Assembly (NCBI GenBank): GCA_946902875.1 | Contig: OX336337.1 | Span: forward strand, 4,774,001-4,838,000 | DNA length: 64,000 nt | Source: Nematopogon swammerdamellus | Lineage: Eukaryota > Arthropoda > Insecta > Lepidoptera > Adelidae | Direction of reading: 5' to 3' | Shown: positions 44,270 to 55,584 of the stretch, one piece after another | Numbering within the stretch: position 1 is the stretch's first letter | Layout: each line of letters begins with the position of its first letter | Position numbers and translations under genes: made by a program | Notes under the pieces: generated by a model | Databases searched by the model: none | Told to the model about the DNA's origin: nothing | What the model saw: the letters and a program-made list of their open reading frames with translations, nothing else

Positions 44270-45043
44270 CAACTGTAATCTAAACTGTATCGCTTTGAGC
44301 GCACGCGAGCGGGCAAGGATTCGTCCCGCCCGACTCCCGATCCCGACTCCCGGTCTATTTAGGAGTAAAAGAGAGAGAGATAGAGGTCTTCACATACAGA
44401 GCCACAATCTAGCAATCGATTTACTAGTGCTTTGAACTGGCATCGTCTAAACACGGCCTGACTGATGTGACGTCAGAATGCTACCAGCAGGGTCTGGCAC
44501 AGGAGAGAACAAAGGAACGATAGCGCTGTAGATCAGCTGTGATGTTTTGGAGGTTAAAAAAAAATAACCAGGGTTAATATAAAGAAGATGCGTCGCGTAG
44601 CGACGCATCTTCTCTTTATTAACCCTAACCTAATGTTGAGGCGGTGCATGTCGTTTTTATTACGTTTCGTTTCTACCACTTCGCGTTTACAATCAGCTGA
44701 TCTATAGCACAAGAGTTCCTTTGTTCTATCATGTGCCGCTTGCCTACCAGCAGTTATATTCTGTTTGGCTAAACAGAGTAACAGACAGAACCGGCCGACC
44801 GGCGACTGACCTATCATTCATTTCTGAAGTGAAGTGTCAGACAGATGGGAATTTTTTTTATTTCAGTTTCGCCCAGCAGCTTGCATATTCTCTTTGAAAG
44901 CAGCGAAAGGAATTGAAACGCCGAAACATATTGTAGAGTGAAAGTGAGTGCGGACTGTGTGGATAACGCATCGACGGCTTGGATGTGGTTTGGTCAACGC
45001 AGAGTGAGACGGTAGTAGTCTGCATATCTAAGCGGACAGTGCC
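44270..45043 (+). promoter_or_regulatory. Upstream region of the Sec14-like gene
   Basis: Between 44270 and the ATG the base composition is more balanced than in the surrounding AT-rich DNA. It includes a GC-rich stretch near 44300-44350 and a GA run at 44368-44385. An inverted-repeat element (44480-44755) occupies the middle. No TATA box or start site could be fixed. Promoter function is inferred from position only. Confidence 0.35.
44480..44755. mobile_element. Inverted-repeat element with central palindrome, 5' of the Sec14-like gene
   Basis: Outer arms: GAGAACAAAGGAAC and GTAGATCAGCTG at the left face complements near 44690-44731. The centre, 44571-44624, is the palindrome AAGAAGATGCGTCGC GTA GCGACGCATCTTCT, extended by GGGTTAATA and TTATTAACCC. 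It ends about 290 bases before the ATG. Confidence 0.75.
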
Positions 45044-45199
45044 ATGTCTGTAGAAGCGAAGCCTGTCGATGAAGCTGCTCTGCGTGACCTCACGGAGCGC
45101 ATGAAGTTGATTTGGTCCGCGGATCCGGCGCAGTACCACAACGAGTACTCTTTGCGAAGATACCTTCGGGCTTTCTCCACCGTCGACCAGGCGTTCCAG
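45044..45199 (+). CDS. Sec14-like gene, exon 1
   Basis: Residues 1-52, MSVEAKPVDEAALRDLTERM to FSTVDQAFQ, the CRAL-TRIO N-terminal helical region. Start context GCCATGTC; donor GTAACA; phase 0. Confidence 0.9.
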
Positions 45200-48100
45200 G
45201 TAACAAGAACAATATGCGTAAACTTCAAGTGCATTTTTGTGTAATTTGTAGAGATAGGTCCCAATTATTTGAGTAAGTATTCTTTTTTTTTCTAGGCACT
45301 AAAGTATGTGCGCTCCAGTCTGAGAATAGCGGTCATTCACCCCTTCCTACCAATGTACTCGTATTTGCGGAAGCGATACTTCCCTATGTTCTGCGTATTT
45401 TTATTATTTTTTTTATGGAATCTAACACGGTTGTCTACATCACCTACAACGTCCGTGATGTCAGCCCATAACACCGGGTGAACTAGGTGCCATGTCAGTG
45501 CTTCCCCCTTTTGATCGTGCGCGAAATTACTGTCGCTAGCTTATTGTGGTAGCCGGGCGGCCGCTGACCGTTCGTACTATGTTATGATACACACGCCTCT
45601 CTGCGCATGTGTGCGTGCTGAGAGGAAGGGGTGAATGACCGCTATTCTCAGACTGGAGCGCACATACTATAGTAAACAGACTTGACAGTATGCTCTACCG
45701 ATACTATTTTGCACTATAATACATACATACACATATACCTAGTGTCACGCCTGTGTCCCAGTGGGTCAGGCAGAGACAACGGATCTCCACGTGCCACGAT
45801 CTTGACACACCTCTGCCGCCTCTTGCGCTCTCATAATGTTCTTCATACATGCTCGTCAATTATAGGCACTTGACCATTTTTGAGCACAGCCCAATCTGGT
45901 ACAGCTACGTGCATCTAGGGCGACCCTTCCCGACTCTTCCACTCACATTCGCTCCATTATTATCATCCATTCCTCTAACATGACAGAACTAACGAAGCAT
46001 TCTTTTTTTTTTATTATTAAAAATTTAAAGGCTCTGGATGTGATGTTCTTTGGAGCCAAATGTTATATGTTTTTTTTATTCTCTAGATTTTACCTATTGT
46101 GTTTTTTTATAAAATTGTATACCTACTAACGGTTCATAAAATTTGGTGCTTGATAAAAGATCTGAAATGTTTGTACCTAGGCACTTTACTACTTTGGATA
46201 TCTGCAGAAATTAAATTATCTTGAACATTTGCTGCTTTCTCAATCCTTGCCACTATATCTTCCTTCGGACCATAGAGATTTTGCATTTGGTTAACTATTT
46301 CTCAATCAAAAAAATTATCATAATAACTAAACCAGTTAAGTATGTGACATAGGCGCATCAGCTAAAAGCCGTTAGCTTATTAATAATAATTGTCTTTTTT
46401 GTTATTTGTTCGAAAATCAATCGTAGGCAATACAGATTGCACTTGAACTCGTAACAATTTATAATTCGAAATATCTACTCAAAATATTCCACTCAATCAG
46501 AGCCCAATCACGACAAGGGACTTGTTTAGAATATTGGATATATCGGTATCTAAAATAAATTTTTTTTTTTATTCCACATATACTCCTCAACGCTCGCATT
46601 TCCACAGCATTTTAATGCTAGTTGAAAATTATCTGAAATTACTGATTACAGTAATTGCTGCTCTGAAAATAGCACAGCATACTAAAAGTCTCTGTAATGT
46701 TGCAGGCGATACTAAAGACGAACAAATGGCGGACGGAGTACGGGGTGGAGGCGCTGCGGTCGGACGCGTCGCTGCTAGAGCGGTACGCGGACAAGGCGCG
46801 CGTGCTGCGACACCGCGACATCGTCGGCCGACCCATCGTCTACATCCCCGCCAAGAACCACAACTCGAGCGACCGCGACATTGACCGCCTCACCAAGTTC
46901 ATTGTCTACTGCCTCGTGAGTTGGAAATTTGTTTTTGTCCGTTTGATTATGATCGTCTGAGCGCAAGAATTATATGACCGGTCTTGTGGGTGGTGTTGTG
47001 ACCGGTGGGTTCACATTTGTGTAATTTCCCCAGACCAGACCGCGTGGCATAACCACGGGACTTGCCACGCTAATGGCTACACTCGGATCGTGACATTATT
47101 TTTTTTTTATCTTTATTTTAATAAGACTTTAGCCGCCTTGCGACTGTGCCAGCCCCATAGTATCTTATTAAACAATATTAAACAATTCTCCAAAGCATCT
47201 TAGCCTCTGAGGGCTAGAGATACACCTAAACACCTACACCTAATGCCCTGTGGATCGAAAAAATTATAATTTTATCTGTCTTTAATTCTACGATCAAAGC
47301 GCTTCTTAAATTATTATTCTGTTACACTCCAAAAAATGTGAAATTGATCTTCAAATTTAGTTTCTGCAATTTGGTGTATTTATTTTTCGCATCATGTGGG
47401 CACTTTTGTTTAGTGGTGTGTGAGACACTAAGATGTTAGGCTCTGCGCCGTCGTACAACATACAAACACACCGAATGCTCGTCTCACAACCGTCGAACAA
47501 CATACAAACACGCCGAATGCTCCTCTCCAAAGTTGTTTCAATCACCATTGCTATCACTCAGCCTATCTTGTTTTATACGTCTATGCTCCTCACGAATATA
47601 TTGCATGTGTATGCATGCACCTATATTATTTGTACAATCTGTTGGTGAACATTATAGTACTGTTTTCGGTAATGCATGGTTATTCATGAGAACGACATAC
47701 ACTTGTCGACGTTTCGTCCCTCGCTCCGGGGACATCGTCAGGACTCGCGGAACTACGAGGACCTGGAGGACACCCGACACGTCATCCAGTCAAATGTCAA
47801 CTCTAGTTGACATGAGCGAAGGACGAAACGTCGACAAGTGTAAGTCGTTCTCGTGAATATACCGCAAAACCAAAAACAGTAAAAGCCTAAACAAACATAC
47901 TGTTGGTGAACCTTTGAAATAAAAAAATGTATACAAAATATATTCACTCATCCATCGAGCGGTGCAATACCATCAATGGATGTGCCCACGCACTCAATAA
48001 AGCGACAATTAAATTGACCGTAAAAGTCGAAACACAGTTCTTAGAGAATAGTCATTTCTGTAAAGCAACTGAACAATTTTAACTGGTTAAGTGGTGGTTA

Positions 48101-50428
48101 AGCAATTAATTTCCTAAATGTGTTGTTTCAAACTAACATTTAACATTTAAATGTATGCATCATTATTTAAATGTGTCTAAGTTACAGTCTTGCCAATATA
48201 GGAAACGTGAATTTTATTTACCAAAATACTTTATTTGAAATAAAATACTTAAAAATAATTAAATCTATACCTGAAAAATTCTATAATGAAAAAAATGACT
48301 AATTTAACTGAAAAAATTAATCTAACTATAAATAAAAATAATCGTCCAGTCCGACCTTCCATTAGCACGGTCCCCATGACTGAAGCGGCGTTCCCCAATT
48401 GGATCGCCAGGCTGATCCGCTGCTTGAAATGCGCCCGGGCGCGGCGGTCCCCGTGACAAATATCAAGCTTGAATTGGATCAACCTTTATAATTGAGCCTT
48501 ATCCCCTTATGAATGATGAGCCTTATTGCCTTATTGAATGAGCGTGTAGCATAGTAAGGTAGCAACTGTGTTAAAAAAATTAAAAATTAATGCAACGAAA
48601 ATGTACGTCGGTTTCAGGAGGACGCGAGTAAAAAGTGTTTCGAGGAAGTGGTGGACAACCTGTGTATAGTGTTCGACCTGAGCCAGTTCACGATGTCCTG
48701 CATGGACTACCAGGTGCTAAAGAACCTCATCTGGCTGCTCAGCCGGCACTACCCCGAGCGTCTCGGCGTGTGTCTCATCATCAACGCGCCGACGTTCTTC
48801 GCGGGGTGCTGGGCCGTCATCAAGGGGTGGTGAGTTGTGTTTTCTGTTGCTCGCCAGCTTGAGTGTTAATACTTGAGCTGTGTTTTTATAATATTTATGT
48901 GAACCTAGAGGTTGTTTAAACATTTTAAAAATATTTAAAAAAAAAATTTTGTGCCCGGACTCATGGTTAAAATGCGCAGTGCGGGGATAGCGGCGGATTT
49001 TCAGGGTGTTCTTCACTTGGACTCTTGATCTGAGGATACAAGGTTCGAATCCAACTGACGTGCACCAATGAGTTTTTCTGGTGAAAAAAGTTATGTGCAT
49101 ACCTAAGTATAAGGACAAAATGTCGTGCTACAGGGCGACAGGCTCCTATTACCTTAGCACGGTCCTTCCACCGAGACAGGTGGGTCTGCCGGCCTCACTT
49201 GCTGCTTGATGTTATCTTGTGTGAACTATTGAGAGATCACAATAGATCAATCTATGTTGCAGTGATAATAGGGCTCAGGGGCCCTAACTCTCAACTTCAA
49301 ATCATTACTTATACCGTTGCCAAATCGCAATTAACTCCAACCCCGGAAAATCCTCAGGGTCCCATTATAGATATTTACACATCAAAAGTTAAAGTTCTGT
49401 TCCATTAACTTATAATATCTATTCAGAAATATGTTAATATTGTGTGTAAAACAAAGACTATATAAATACTACCTGGTTATTTAAAGATAGCTATTGTAAA
49501 CGACTGTGCTCCTATTTCCCTTCCGCTCGCAGTCAGTTTCCATAAAAAAAAAAGTATTGCTTTCTGCAGAAAATAAAGCAATGGCTCCAAGACAAAAATT
49601 TTTAAATAAAAAAATATACTATTCAAAGAAATAATTTGCATGTCCACAGTACAGCTGTAAAAAGCCACCATTTTCAATCCCTTTCTTTAAATAACCAGGT
49701 TATACTGAGAAAAACAATTGACTGTGGACTAATTTTCTTTCTCGGTTTTGAGCATAATTAATCACGATGCAGCACTAACTCAAGCGGCGTGTGGCCGAGT
49801 GGTTTGGGCATCGCCTTCTCATGCGGGAGGTCCGAGGTTCGAATCCGGTCGCCGTGTACCAATGAGTTTTTTCTGACGAAAAAATTTACATGCATACCTA
49901 CACCAGCTGCTTCATTCGTTCGGAACCGGTGTAAAACTGTAGGTCCCTTGCCTTGCCCCTTACTAGGTGCTAGGCTCAAATTGTAGCCGACTGGGTTGGT
50001 ACCACCGTATTGGATGTAAGATGGCCGCATAGCAGCCTCGGTTGTGTTCTCCTCTAGTCCAGTATAGCCAGCAATCCAGGGAAGTCTCCAGTATGGCACC
50101 TACCTTCTCGAAGGTGATATTGGCTAGTCAGAGCATGTGCTTTGACCCCTCTGACTCAGCCACCCATACCGGATTACATAAAAAAAAACACTTTAATACT
50201 AATATTATAAAGATATATTAGATGAGTGAAAGTAAGGAAAAATGACATAGGTAACTAACTTTGTGCATGTCTCTGAATTACCACGACGAGAGGAACGGAC
50301 CACCTTAATGTGTTCGCGCCGTCGTCGGCAGGTTGGACGAGAACACGGCCGGTAAGGTGACGTTTGTCAGCTCGGAGATGGAGCTGTGCAAATATTTGAT
50401 ACCGGACATTCTGCCCACCGACATGTGA
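45044..50428 (+). CDS. CRAL-TRIO / Sec14-like lipid-transfer protein, four exons, 224 aa
   Basis: Small Sec14-family protein of the type often annotated as random slug protein 5-like or Pdr16-like in insects. It would carry a phosphoinositide or other hydrophobic lipid in the CRAL-TRIO pocket. Exons 45044-45199, 46706-46915, 48618-48829 and 50332-50428 join in frame with GT/AG sites. Residues about 1-60 form the helical CRAL-TRIO N segment (YSLRRYLRAF); about 85-215 form the lipid-binding domain, with VFDLSQFTMS, HYPERLGVCLIINAP, FAGCWAVIKGWLDENTAGKV and LIPDILP. At 224 residues it is shorter than most Sec14 proteins (about 280-300) and lacks long extensions. The ATG is the first in frame after an upstream leader. 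Introns carry a 370-bp MITE, LINE remnants and SINEs. The ligand is unknown; no poly(A) signal is obvious close to the stop. Confidence 0.9.
45303..45668. mobile_element. MITE with a perfect 46-bp inverted repeat in intron 1 of the Sec14-like gene
   Basis: AGTATGTGCGCTCCAGTCTG onward for 46 bases (45303-45348) is matched exactly in inverse at 45623-45668. A minus-strand SINE-B fragment (45409-45521) is nested inside. The identical arms suggest a recent insertion. Confidence 0.9.
45722..46000 (-). pseudogene. RTE-like element C-terminal remnant
   Basis: GGATCTCCACGTGCCACGAT, CTTGACACACCTCTGCCGCC and GGCGACCCTTCCCGACTC: complement of the block at 33740-34065. Confidence 0.7.
46706..46915 (+). 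CDS. Sec14-like gene, exon 2
   Basis: Residues 53-122: AILKTNKWRTEYGVEALRSD, then RHRDIVGRPIVYIPAKNHN, entering the lipid-binding domain. GC-rich compared with its introns. Acceptor TTGCAG, donor GTGAGT; 70 codons. Confidence 0.92.
47650..47898. mobile_element. TIR element with CTTGTCGACGTTTCGTCC arms in intron 2
   Basis: GAGAACGACATACACTTGTC, GACGTTTCGTCC at the left mirrors GGACGAAACGTCGACAAGTG, TAAGTCGTTCTCGTGAAT at the right. The direct repeat CTGTTGGTGAAC flanks both sides (47638-47649 and 47899-47910), a candidate target duplication. Confidence 0.7.
48355..48462 (-). pseudogene. Retroelement C-terminal domain fragment (copy 3, divergent)
   Basis: GDRRARAHFKQRISLAIQLG then NAASVMGT, the same domain in a different subfamily. 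Located in intron 2 of the Sec14-like gene, opposite to it in strand. Confidence 0.5.
48618..48829 (+). CDS. Sec14-like gene, exon 3
   Basis: Residues 123-192: VVDNLCIVFDLSQFTMSCMD, then LSRHYPERLGVCLIINAPTF, the core strands and gate region of CRAL-TRIO. Acceptor TTTCAG, donor GTGAGT; two bases carry over. Confidence 0.93.
48990..49230 (+). repeat. tRNA-like head fused to family C body
   Basis: GGATACAAGGTTCGAATCCA (B box) and GTGCACCAATGAGTTTTTCT are as in the SINE-A head. The body continues as family C: ATGTCGTGCTACAGGGCGAC, then CACTTGCTGCTTGATG. Confidence 0.6.
49784..50190 (+). repeat. SINE-A, full length, tRNA-like head
   Basis: Head GCGTGTGGCCGAGTGGTTTG (A box), GAGGTTCGAATCCGGTCGCC (B box), then CACCAATGAG. 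Body GTAAAACTGTAGGTCCCTTG (shared with SINE-B), GGGTTGGTACCACCGTATTG. Tail CCGGATTACATAAAAAAAAA. Located in intron 3 of the Sec14-like gene. Confidence 0.85.
50332..50428 (+). CDS. Sec14-like gene, exon 4 (stop)
   Basis: Completes WLDENTAGKVTFVSSEMELC and LIPDILPTDM, then TGA at 50426-50428. Acceptor CGGCAG. The tail is short for the family. Confidence 0.9.
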
Positions 50429-50695
50429 AGTACCTGACACTACGTACCTGCTGAGCAACTGGCAACCGTTATAGTTAAACTATATATATTTTCGAAACAA
50501 TATATTCTTAGCCTTTAAGTATCTTGGGACAACTCCAACTAGAGCATTTTGGGTATTAACTAGATGGTAAGGAAAGCACCGTATTAGTTCATCGTTTAGC
50601 CCAGCGGTTCCTAATCTATGTGTCGCGAAGGCTTCGTGCATCAATATTTTGTATTTTCGAATATGCGGTGAAATTTAAAATCGGCAGACAGAAGC

Positions 50696-50800
50696 ACTGG
50701 TAAGCACTGACACGGCACCTAGTTCACCCGGTGTTATGGGCTGACATCACGGATGTTGTAGGTGATGTAACCAACCGTGTCAGTTTCCATAAAAAATTAT
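50696..50800 (+). repeat. SINE-B 3' fragment
   Basis: CACTGACACGGCACCTAGTT, GTGTTATGGGCTGACATCAC and CAGTTTCCATAAAAAATT, just after the stop of the Sec14-like gene. It may fall in its 3' UTR. Confidence 0.8.
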
Positions 50801-51047
50801 AAAAAAATGGAATGACGCGCTTTCTGTCCGTCGTTTAGATTGGTTCACTTCTGGATTTTCGGAAACTTTTACACTTCAGTAAATTTATGATTACAATTAA
50901 TTTATGAATACATAAAATATGTTCTTAGAAATTATTATAGAACTCAGGTGATGTACAGAAACAATTAAACATGTTGTAAGGAGTCGTAGTCTAAAAAAAA
51001 GTTCGGGAACCCCTGGGTTAACCTACATCTGGTATATTATGTTAAAT

Positions 51048-51345
51048 CACAGAGCATCAAATACCTACCGCTCGCGCCCCCTACTAGAGGCGCCCTAAGC
51101 GATGATATTTGAAACCCAATAACAGTACGCTGAGCTGCTAGCGCTTCGTATGTGTGTGTGTGTGTGTGCTAGTATCGACACTACACACAAAGAGGAGCAA
51201 GTTAGGCACACGCACAACACAAATGCACACGCACAACACACATATGTAAGTCATAGGCCACGCCCACAGGATTCAACGCCGTTGTAGAGAAATCGCGCTC
51301 ACGGCGCCTCTAGTAGGGGCGGTCGCGCGCATTTCATGCTCTGTG
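51048..51345. mobile_element. hAT-type MITE, copy 1
   Basis: Ends CACAGAGCATCAAATACC and CATTTCATGCTCTGTG, with subterminal CCCTACTAGAGGCGCC and its complement. 8-bp duplication TGTTAAAT at 51040-51047 and 51346-51353. Contains GT/CA runs. Non-coding. Confidence 0.92.
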
Positions 51346-51353
51346 TGTTAAAT

Positions 51354-52557
51354 AGTTCAATTATGAGATTTATTGTACATGTCACGATAGGCAAATATAA
51401 TTTTAATTTCAATTTCATGAAAGAGTGAGACGTGTAAAATGATGTTAATTAAAAGAGATGAATTTTTAAATAATAATATTTAATGCATGTCTGCAACACA
51501 ATACAATAAGGGCTTCAAATTTTGTGGTTAGACCAAACACAATGCTTGGGCTCATTGTAGAGAGGGTAGTGGTTTCACACAATGTCTGGGCTCATTGTAG
51601 GTATAAAGGGATCCAAGTGGGAAGCCCATTCGTAACCACATTTTGTGAGCTGCAGTGAATAATTTTATTTTGCAATAAACTTATCAGCTATCCTGTGTTA
51701 CTTGGATCCATTAAATAGTACACTCCATAGTTAGAAAAAAAAATTTTAATGCGTAAATTATGGGAAATTCTGTTAACAGTACGGTATCTCTTATTTTGAT
51801 CCTTTGAAATCAAAGTTAACATAATTTTTTTTTATGTTATTAACGAGTAAATATACTCACAATACACATAATATTCATACAATTTCGTTGACCATCCAGC
51901 CATTTATGGATTGTAATTTTATGTAATCACGTTGATAGTGTTCATCAATAGGCCACAGCAGTGGCGGGCCTAGGGTCAGATCGTAGAGCAAGCCGAAGCC
52001 AAATATTTCATACAAAATATAATATAAGACTGTCCTGTCAGTCAGTAAATGAAATAAACATGCTTGTATCACAATTTTATAGAAAATGGTAATTAAAAAA
52101 TCTATGCAAACCAACTGCAGTGCAGTTACTATGAAGACTCTTGTTGATAATTATCAATAGCACACTGGAGGCATATTATGGTTGACAGAATTATTGTGAC
52201 TTATCAACACTTAACATACATGTCATAGCATGCCAGAGAGAGAACGAAGAGAGAGCCGGCGCGACGTCCCGCCCGCCGCCGCCACCCGCCATGGATTCGT
52301 GTAGTAGATATCAGTAGGTAACTATTTATAAAATGATGCTTTAATTGCAAATCGTAACACAACTAAACCGCTTAGCTGTGATAGCAACCTATACGTTTTG
52401 TGAACCCCTGTAGTACATAGTGGAAAACCTTCAACTAGTTTTATCTTATCAAATTTGTTCTCAGCGCAGAGTAACATGCACGCGTCAATATTGCTTATCG
52501 AGTTAGTTATCTCCGTGTACACTATTGAACACGTCGAACTTACGTCACAACTATGTA
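51354..52557. other. AT-rich intergenic DNA, no recognised element
   Basis: Includes a short direct repeat (CACAATGYYTGGGCTCATTG) at about 51538 and 51578, and a GC-rich patch at 52240-52290. No coding or transposon signal was supported. Confidence 0.5.
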
Positions 52558-53355
52558 CAGTAAAATCCGCTTAATATGATTTTGAAGGGGCTGAGCGCGG
52601 GAAATTGTCTTAGGCGGTAAAAATTGAGGCGGAAATTGCATTAGAGTAAAAAATATATATTATGGGACAGGACACAGTTATATATGACAACCGCACCACG
52701 AGAGTGGTAATAAAGAACTTCTTAAACATGATTGAGAGTATTAACCGGTAAGGTTCAGAAGGCCCGTGCGGGCTCCAGAAAAAAAATCAAATATTTTTTT
52801 TTTCAATTTTTTTTTATAACTCTTACTTCTAAACTGTCTCATGTTTAAATTTTGTTGTAGGTAATTTCATTGCCTATGAGGTGCAAAATCGTTCATTGGT
52901 CCTAGCTTTATTATTTTACGAAATATTTGAGGTTATGTCAAGGTCGGCGATCGAGGTCGAGGCCGAGCTGCATCGCGCACAGGTTAAGCGGGAGAATTTG
53001 TTCGTAAAATGATGACAAATTATTGGGACCAACCACAGAGCACGAAATGCCGCGCGCCGCGCCTCCTAGAGACGCCCTGGGCGCGATTTCCCTACAACGC
53101 AGTTGAAGCCTGTGGGCGTGGCCTATGACTTACATATGTGTGTTGTGCGTGTGCCTACCTCTTTGTGTGTAGTGTCGATACTAACACACCCACACACATA
53201 CGAAGCGCTAGTAGCACTGCGTCCAGTTATTGGGTTTCAAATATTATCGCTTAGGGCGTCTCTAGGAGGGGGCGCGGCGCGCGGTATTTCGTGCTCTGTG
53301 GGACCAACAGAAAAGAGTGTATTACCTGGGAAATCGTATTAAGCGGGCTTTACTG
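52558..53355. mobile_element. Pogo-like TA-flanked element hosting a hAT MITE
   Basis: Ends CAGTAAAATCCGCTTAATAT and TCGTATTAAGCGGGCTTTAC then TG, flanked by TA (52556 and 53356). The CAGTAAAACCCGCTTAA type of terminus is characteristic of pogo/Tigger-like elements. Without its nested MITE it is about 520 bases and has no transposase. Confidence 0.8.
53034..53300. mobile_element. hAT-type MITE, copy 2 (nested)
   Basis: Ends CACAGAGCACGAAATGCC and GGTATTTCGTGCTCTGTG; 8-bp duplication GGACCAAC on both sides (53026-53033, 53301-53308). Inserted into the pogo-like element, hence younger. Confidence 0.93.
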
Positions 53356-53359
53356 TAAT

Positions 53360-54480
53360 TTATAAGGACTATGCAATGTATCATTGAGATTCTTTGTTTA
53401 TTTAAGGAAACATTTATTTTAGTGTTTGCTGTGTGTGACTAATGTAATTTTAGTTGAAATTGTAAGAACATGCTTTGAATGAATGATTTTTGAGATATTT
53501 TTGACTTTAAAAGGGCATTATTCATTATTCATATTACTATCGTGTGGGCATGCCCTTACCTTAGTAATATACAATAGGTCAATGACTAACAGAAAGAAAA
53601 AAAGTTCTTTTGACAGCAGAACAAAACGTACAGTTGCCATTTTTATTTCTTTTTCAAATTTCAGATACCATTAAGTTCTGCTTTTTCACGCCAAGGCAGA
53701 ACTCCCATTAACAAACATATTTTCCATGATTAAAATGAAAATTTCACACGTATATTAATTTTATCAATGTGATACTAATTACTGTCCATTCAAACATTGC
53801 TCATTCTATGTGAAAGTCCATCTACTCTTATCTAGTATGTTGGTGGTTGTGTAACGTGAGTGGTCCGTTAAAAATAAATTAAAAAAAATTTATAAGTCAA
53901 TTGTAATACTAAAATTAGAGCGAGTTTGGTTCCATTTCCGCAAAGACCTTACCTAACTAGACAGACGCGGTGCTCGATAAGTATTTTCTCGACAATCATG
54001 CTCCAAAACTCCGGCATCCCCTCTCCCTTGGTTGCAATACCGACAATCCTCGTAGAGTGGAGAAAGATGGTGAGAAAACTATTTGTCTCTTTTTTAACAT
54101 ATTAGGGCCTTATGCATTCCTTCCTCTTACCGCTCGTTTGTCAATCATATTCCTTATCATATGCTAGGCCAATCATATTTCTTTATAAGTTCATATTCCT
54201 TTTGGCGGAGCAAGCGCAGAGCCTCAGTACCGCGTCTATCTAAGTTTGGTACGGTCTTTGCATTTCACACCTTGTCATTTCAAGTTGATGAACAGCAAAC
54301 TATTTTGAAATCTCCAAACTAGCCAAGAAACTAATTCTTGTTCTGTAACTGGTTTAAACTGTATGTGACTGCTACAACATTTGAACAATGTCAATTGTCG
54401 ATAACTACTGTTGCTACAGTAGTATATGTTGTTATAGTAGATTACATTATTGTTTGTACACTCTTAAACTTATTTGTTTT
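53360..54480. other. AT-rich intergenic DNA
   Basis: No coding or clear repeat signal. A small hairpin-like ACTGTTGCTACAGTAGTAT stretch occurs near 54408. Confidence 0.5.
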
Positions 54481-54481
54481 T

Positions 54482-54650
54482 TGTTATAGAAACTGACACA
54501 GTTTGCTACATCACCTATTAGATCCGGTGAACTAGTTGCCATCAGTGCTTTCCTTTGGTCGTGCCGGCTACACTGAACTGGACGGATAGCACGAACTATT
54601 TACATAGCCGTTTCAACCGACCTTTCATTCAGTGCGGTGGTACCAAACCG
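54482..54650 (-). repeat. SINE-B fragment, minus
   Basis: TATAGAAACTGACACAGTTT, TCGTGCCGGCTACACTGAAC and TTCAGTGCGGTGGTACCAAA. Confidence 0.75.
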
Positions 54651-55129
54651 GCATTTACTTATGGGTCAGTAAATGTTAGGCACCTTGGCATAGAAAATAT
54701 CTCAAAACCTAGGATTTGCTGTTTTTCATCGTCAAATATTATATGTATATGTATATTATTTGTATTTCTTTGACTATGCTCTGTTTCCAGACCACGTGGA
54801 AAAAAGTACATTGACCTTTGAGCATTAGCACCAATGTCACGGGCGACATTTATGTAACGGAGTTAAACTATCAAGGTCAGTATCATTTTTCGACATGCTC
54901 GGGAAATAGAGTTTAGATTCAACAAATAAATTGTTAATATTTTTTTAATGTTCGTTATACTTCAGGAGCAAACATTTAACAGAATTGCTGTGAACTAAAT
55001 AGTTCGCCACCTGTGTATGATTGAATTAATGAGCCTGTATAAAAAAGTAGTTTTACTGGTGCTGTATATTATCATGACGCAGCTCTAAGAAATTAAGTAC
55101 TAATTCTAAATATACTTTAGAATACACCC

Positions 55130-55390
55130 ATAACTTAATTTTTTTTTTAAGAAGCACGACATTTGGCGCCGAACCCCCCAAAAGGTGTCTACAAGACGCC
55201 CATGGACGTTCGCATGCGGAGGTTGCGAATGCCATGCCTGCCTGACAGACATTCATGCCTCTTGAACCTGAGAACGGTACTTGGGAGGAAAATGTAAATG
55301 TGTATGAGTCAAGTACCTTGCCAGTGCACACTTGCCATTTGAGATTACTAAACCTCATTCACGCTAATGATAGGCTGGAGGCTAACACCT
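55130..55390 (-). pseudogene. LINE 3' end remnant
   Basis: On the minus strand GGCATTCGCAACCTCCGCAT and GTCCATGGGCGTCTTGTAGA match the 3' end of the LINE family at 23450-23520, starting from a decayed coding end. Short and degenerate. Confidence 0.5.
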
Positions 55391-55584
55391 CTACACTTAG
55401 ATAGCTCAATATCTATTCGGCTCACTAAGAATTAGATTATGAACTAGGTGCAATTACAATAAGATTTGTTTTCTGAAATTCTACATTATTTTTTTAATTA
55501 TGGATTTGCAACAATAGTCACCTCATTTGGCAATAAGCAAAACAGCAAATTAAAGCACGCCTAAATTTGACAAAATTTCTCGTA

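Noticed and set aside
44554..44817. Minus-strand 87-codon ORF
   Set aside because: It runs through the palindromic element and shows no protein-like conservation or domain.
49784..49860. Functional tRNA gene
   Set aside because: A and B boxes are good, but the acceptor stem does not pair (GCGTGTG against CGCCGTG) and the sequence continues into a SINE body with an A tail.
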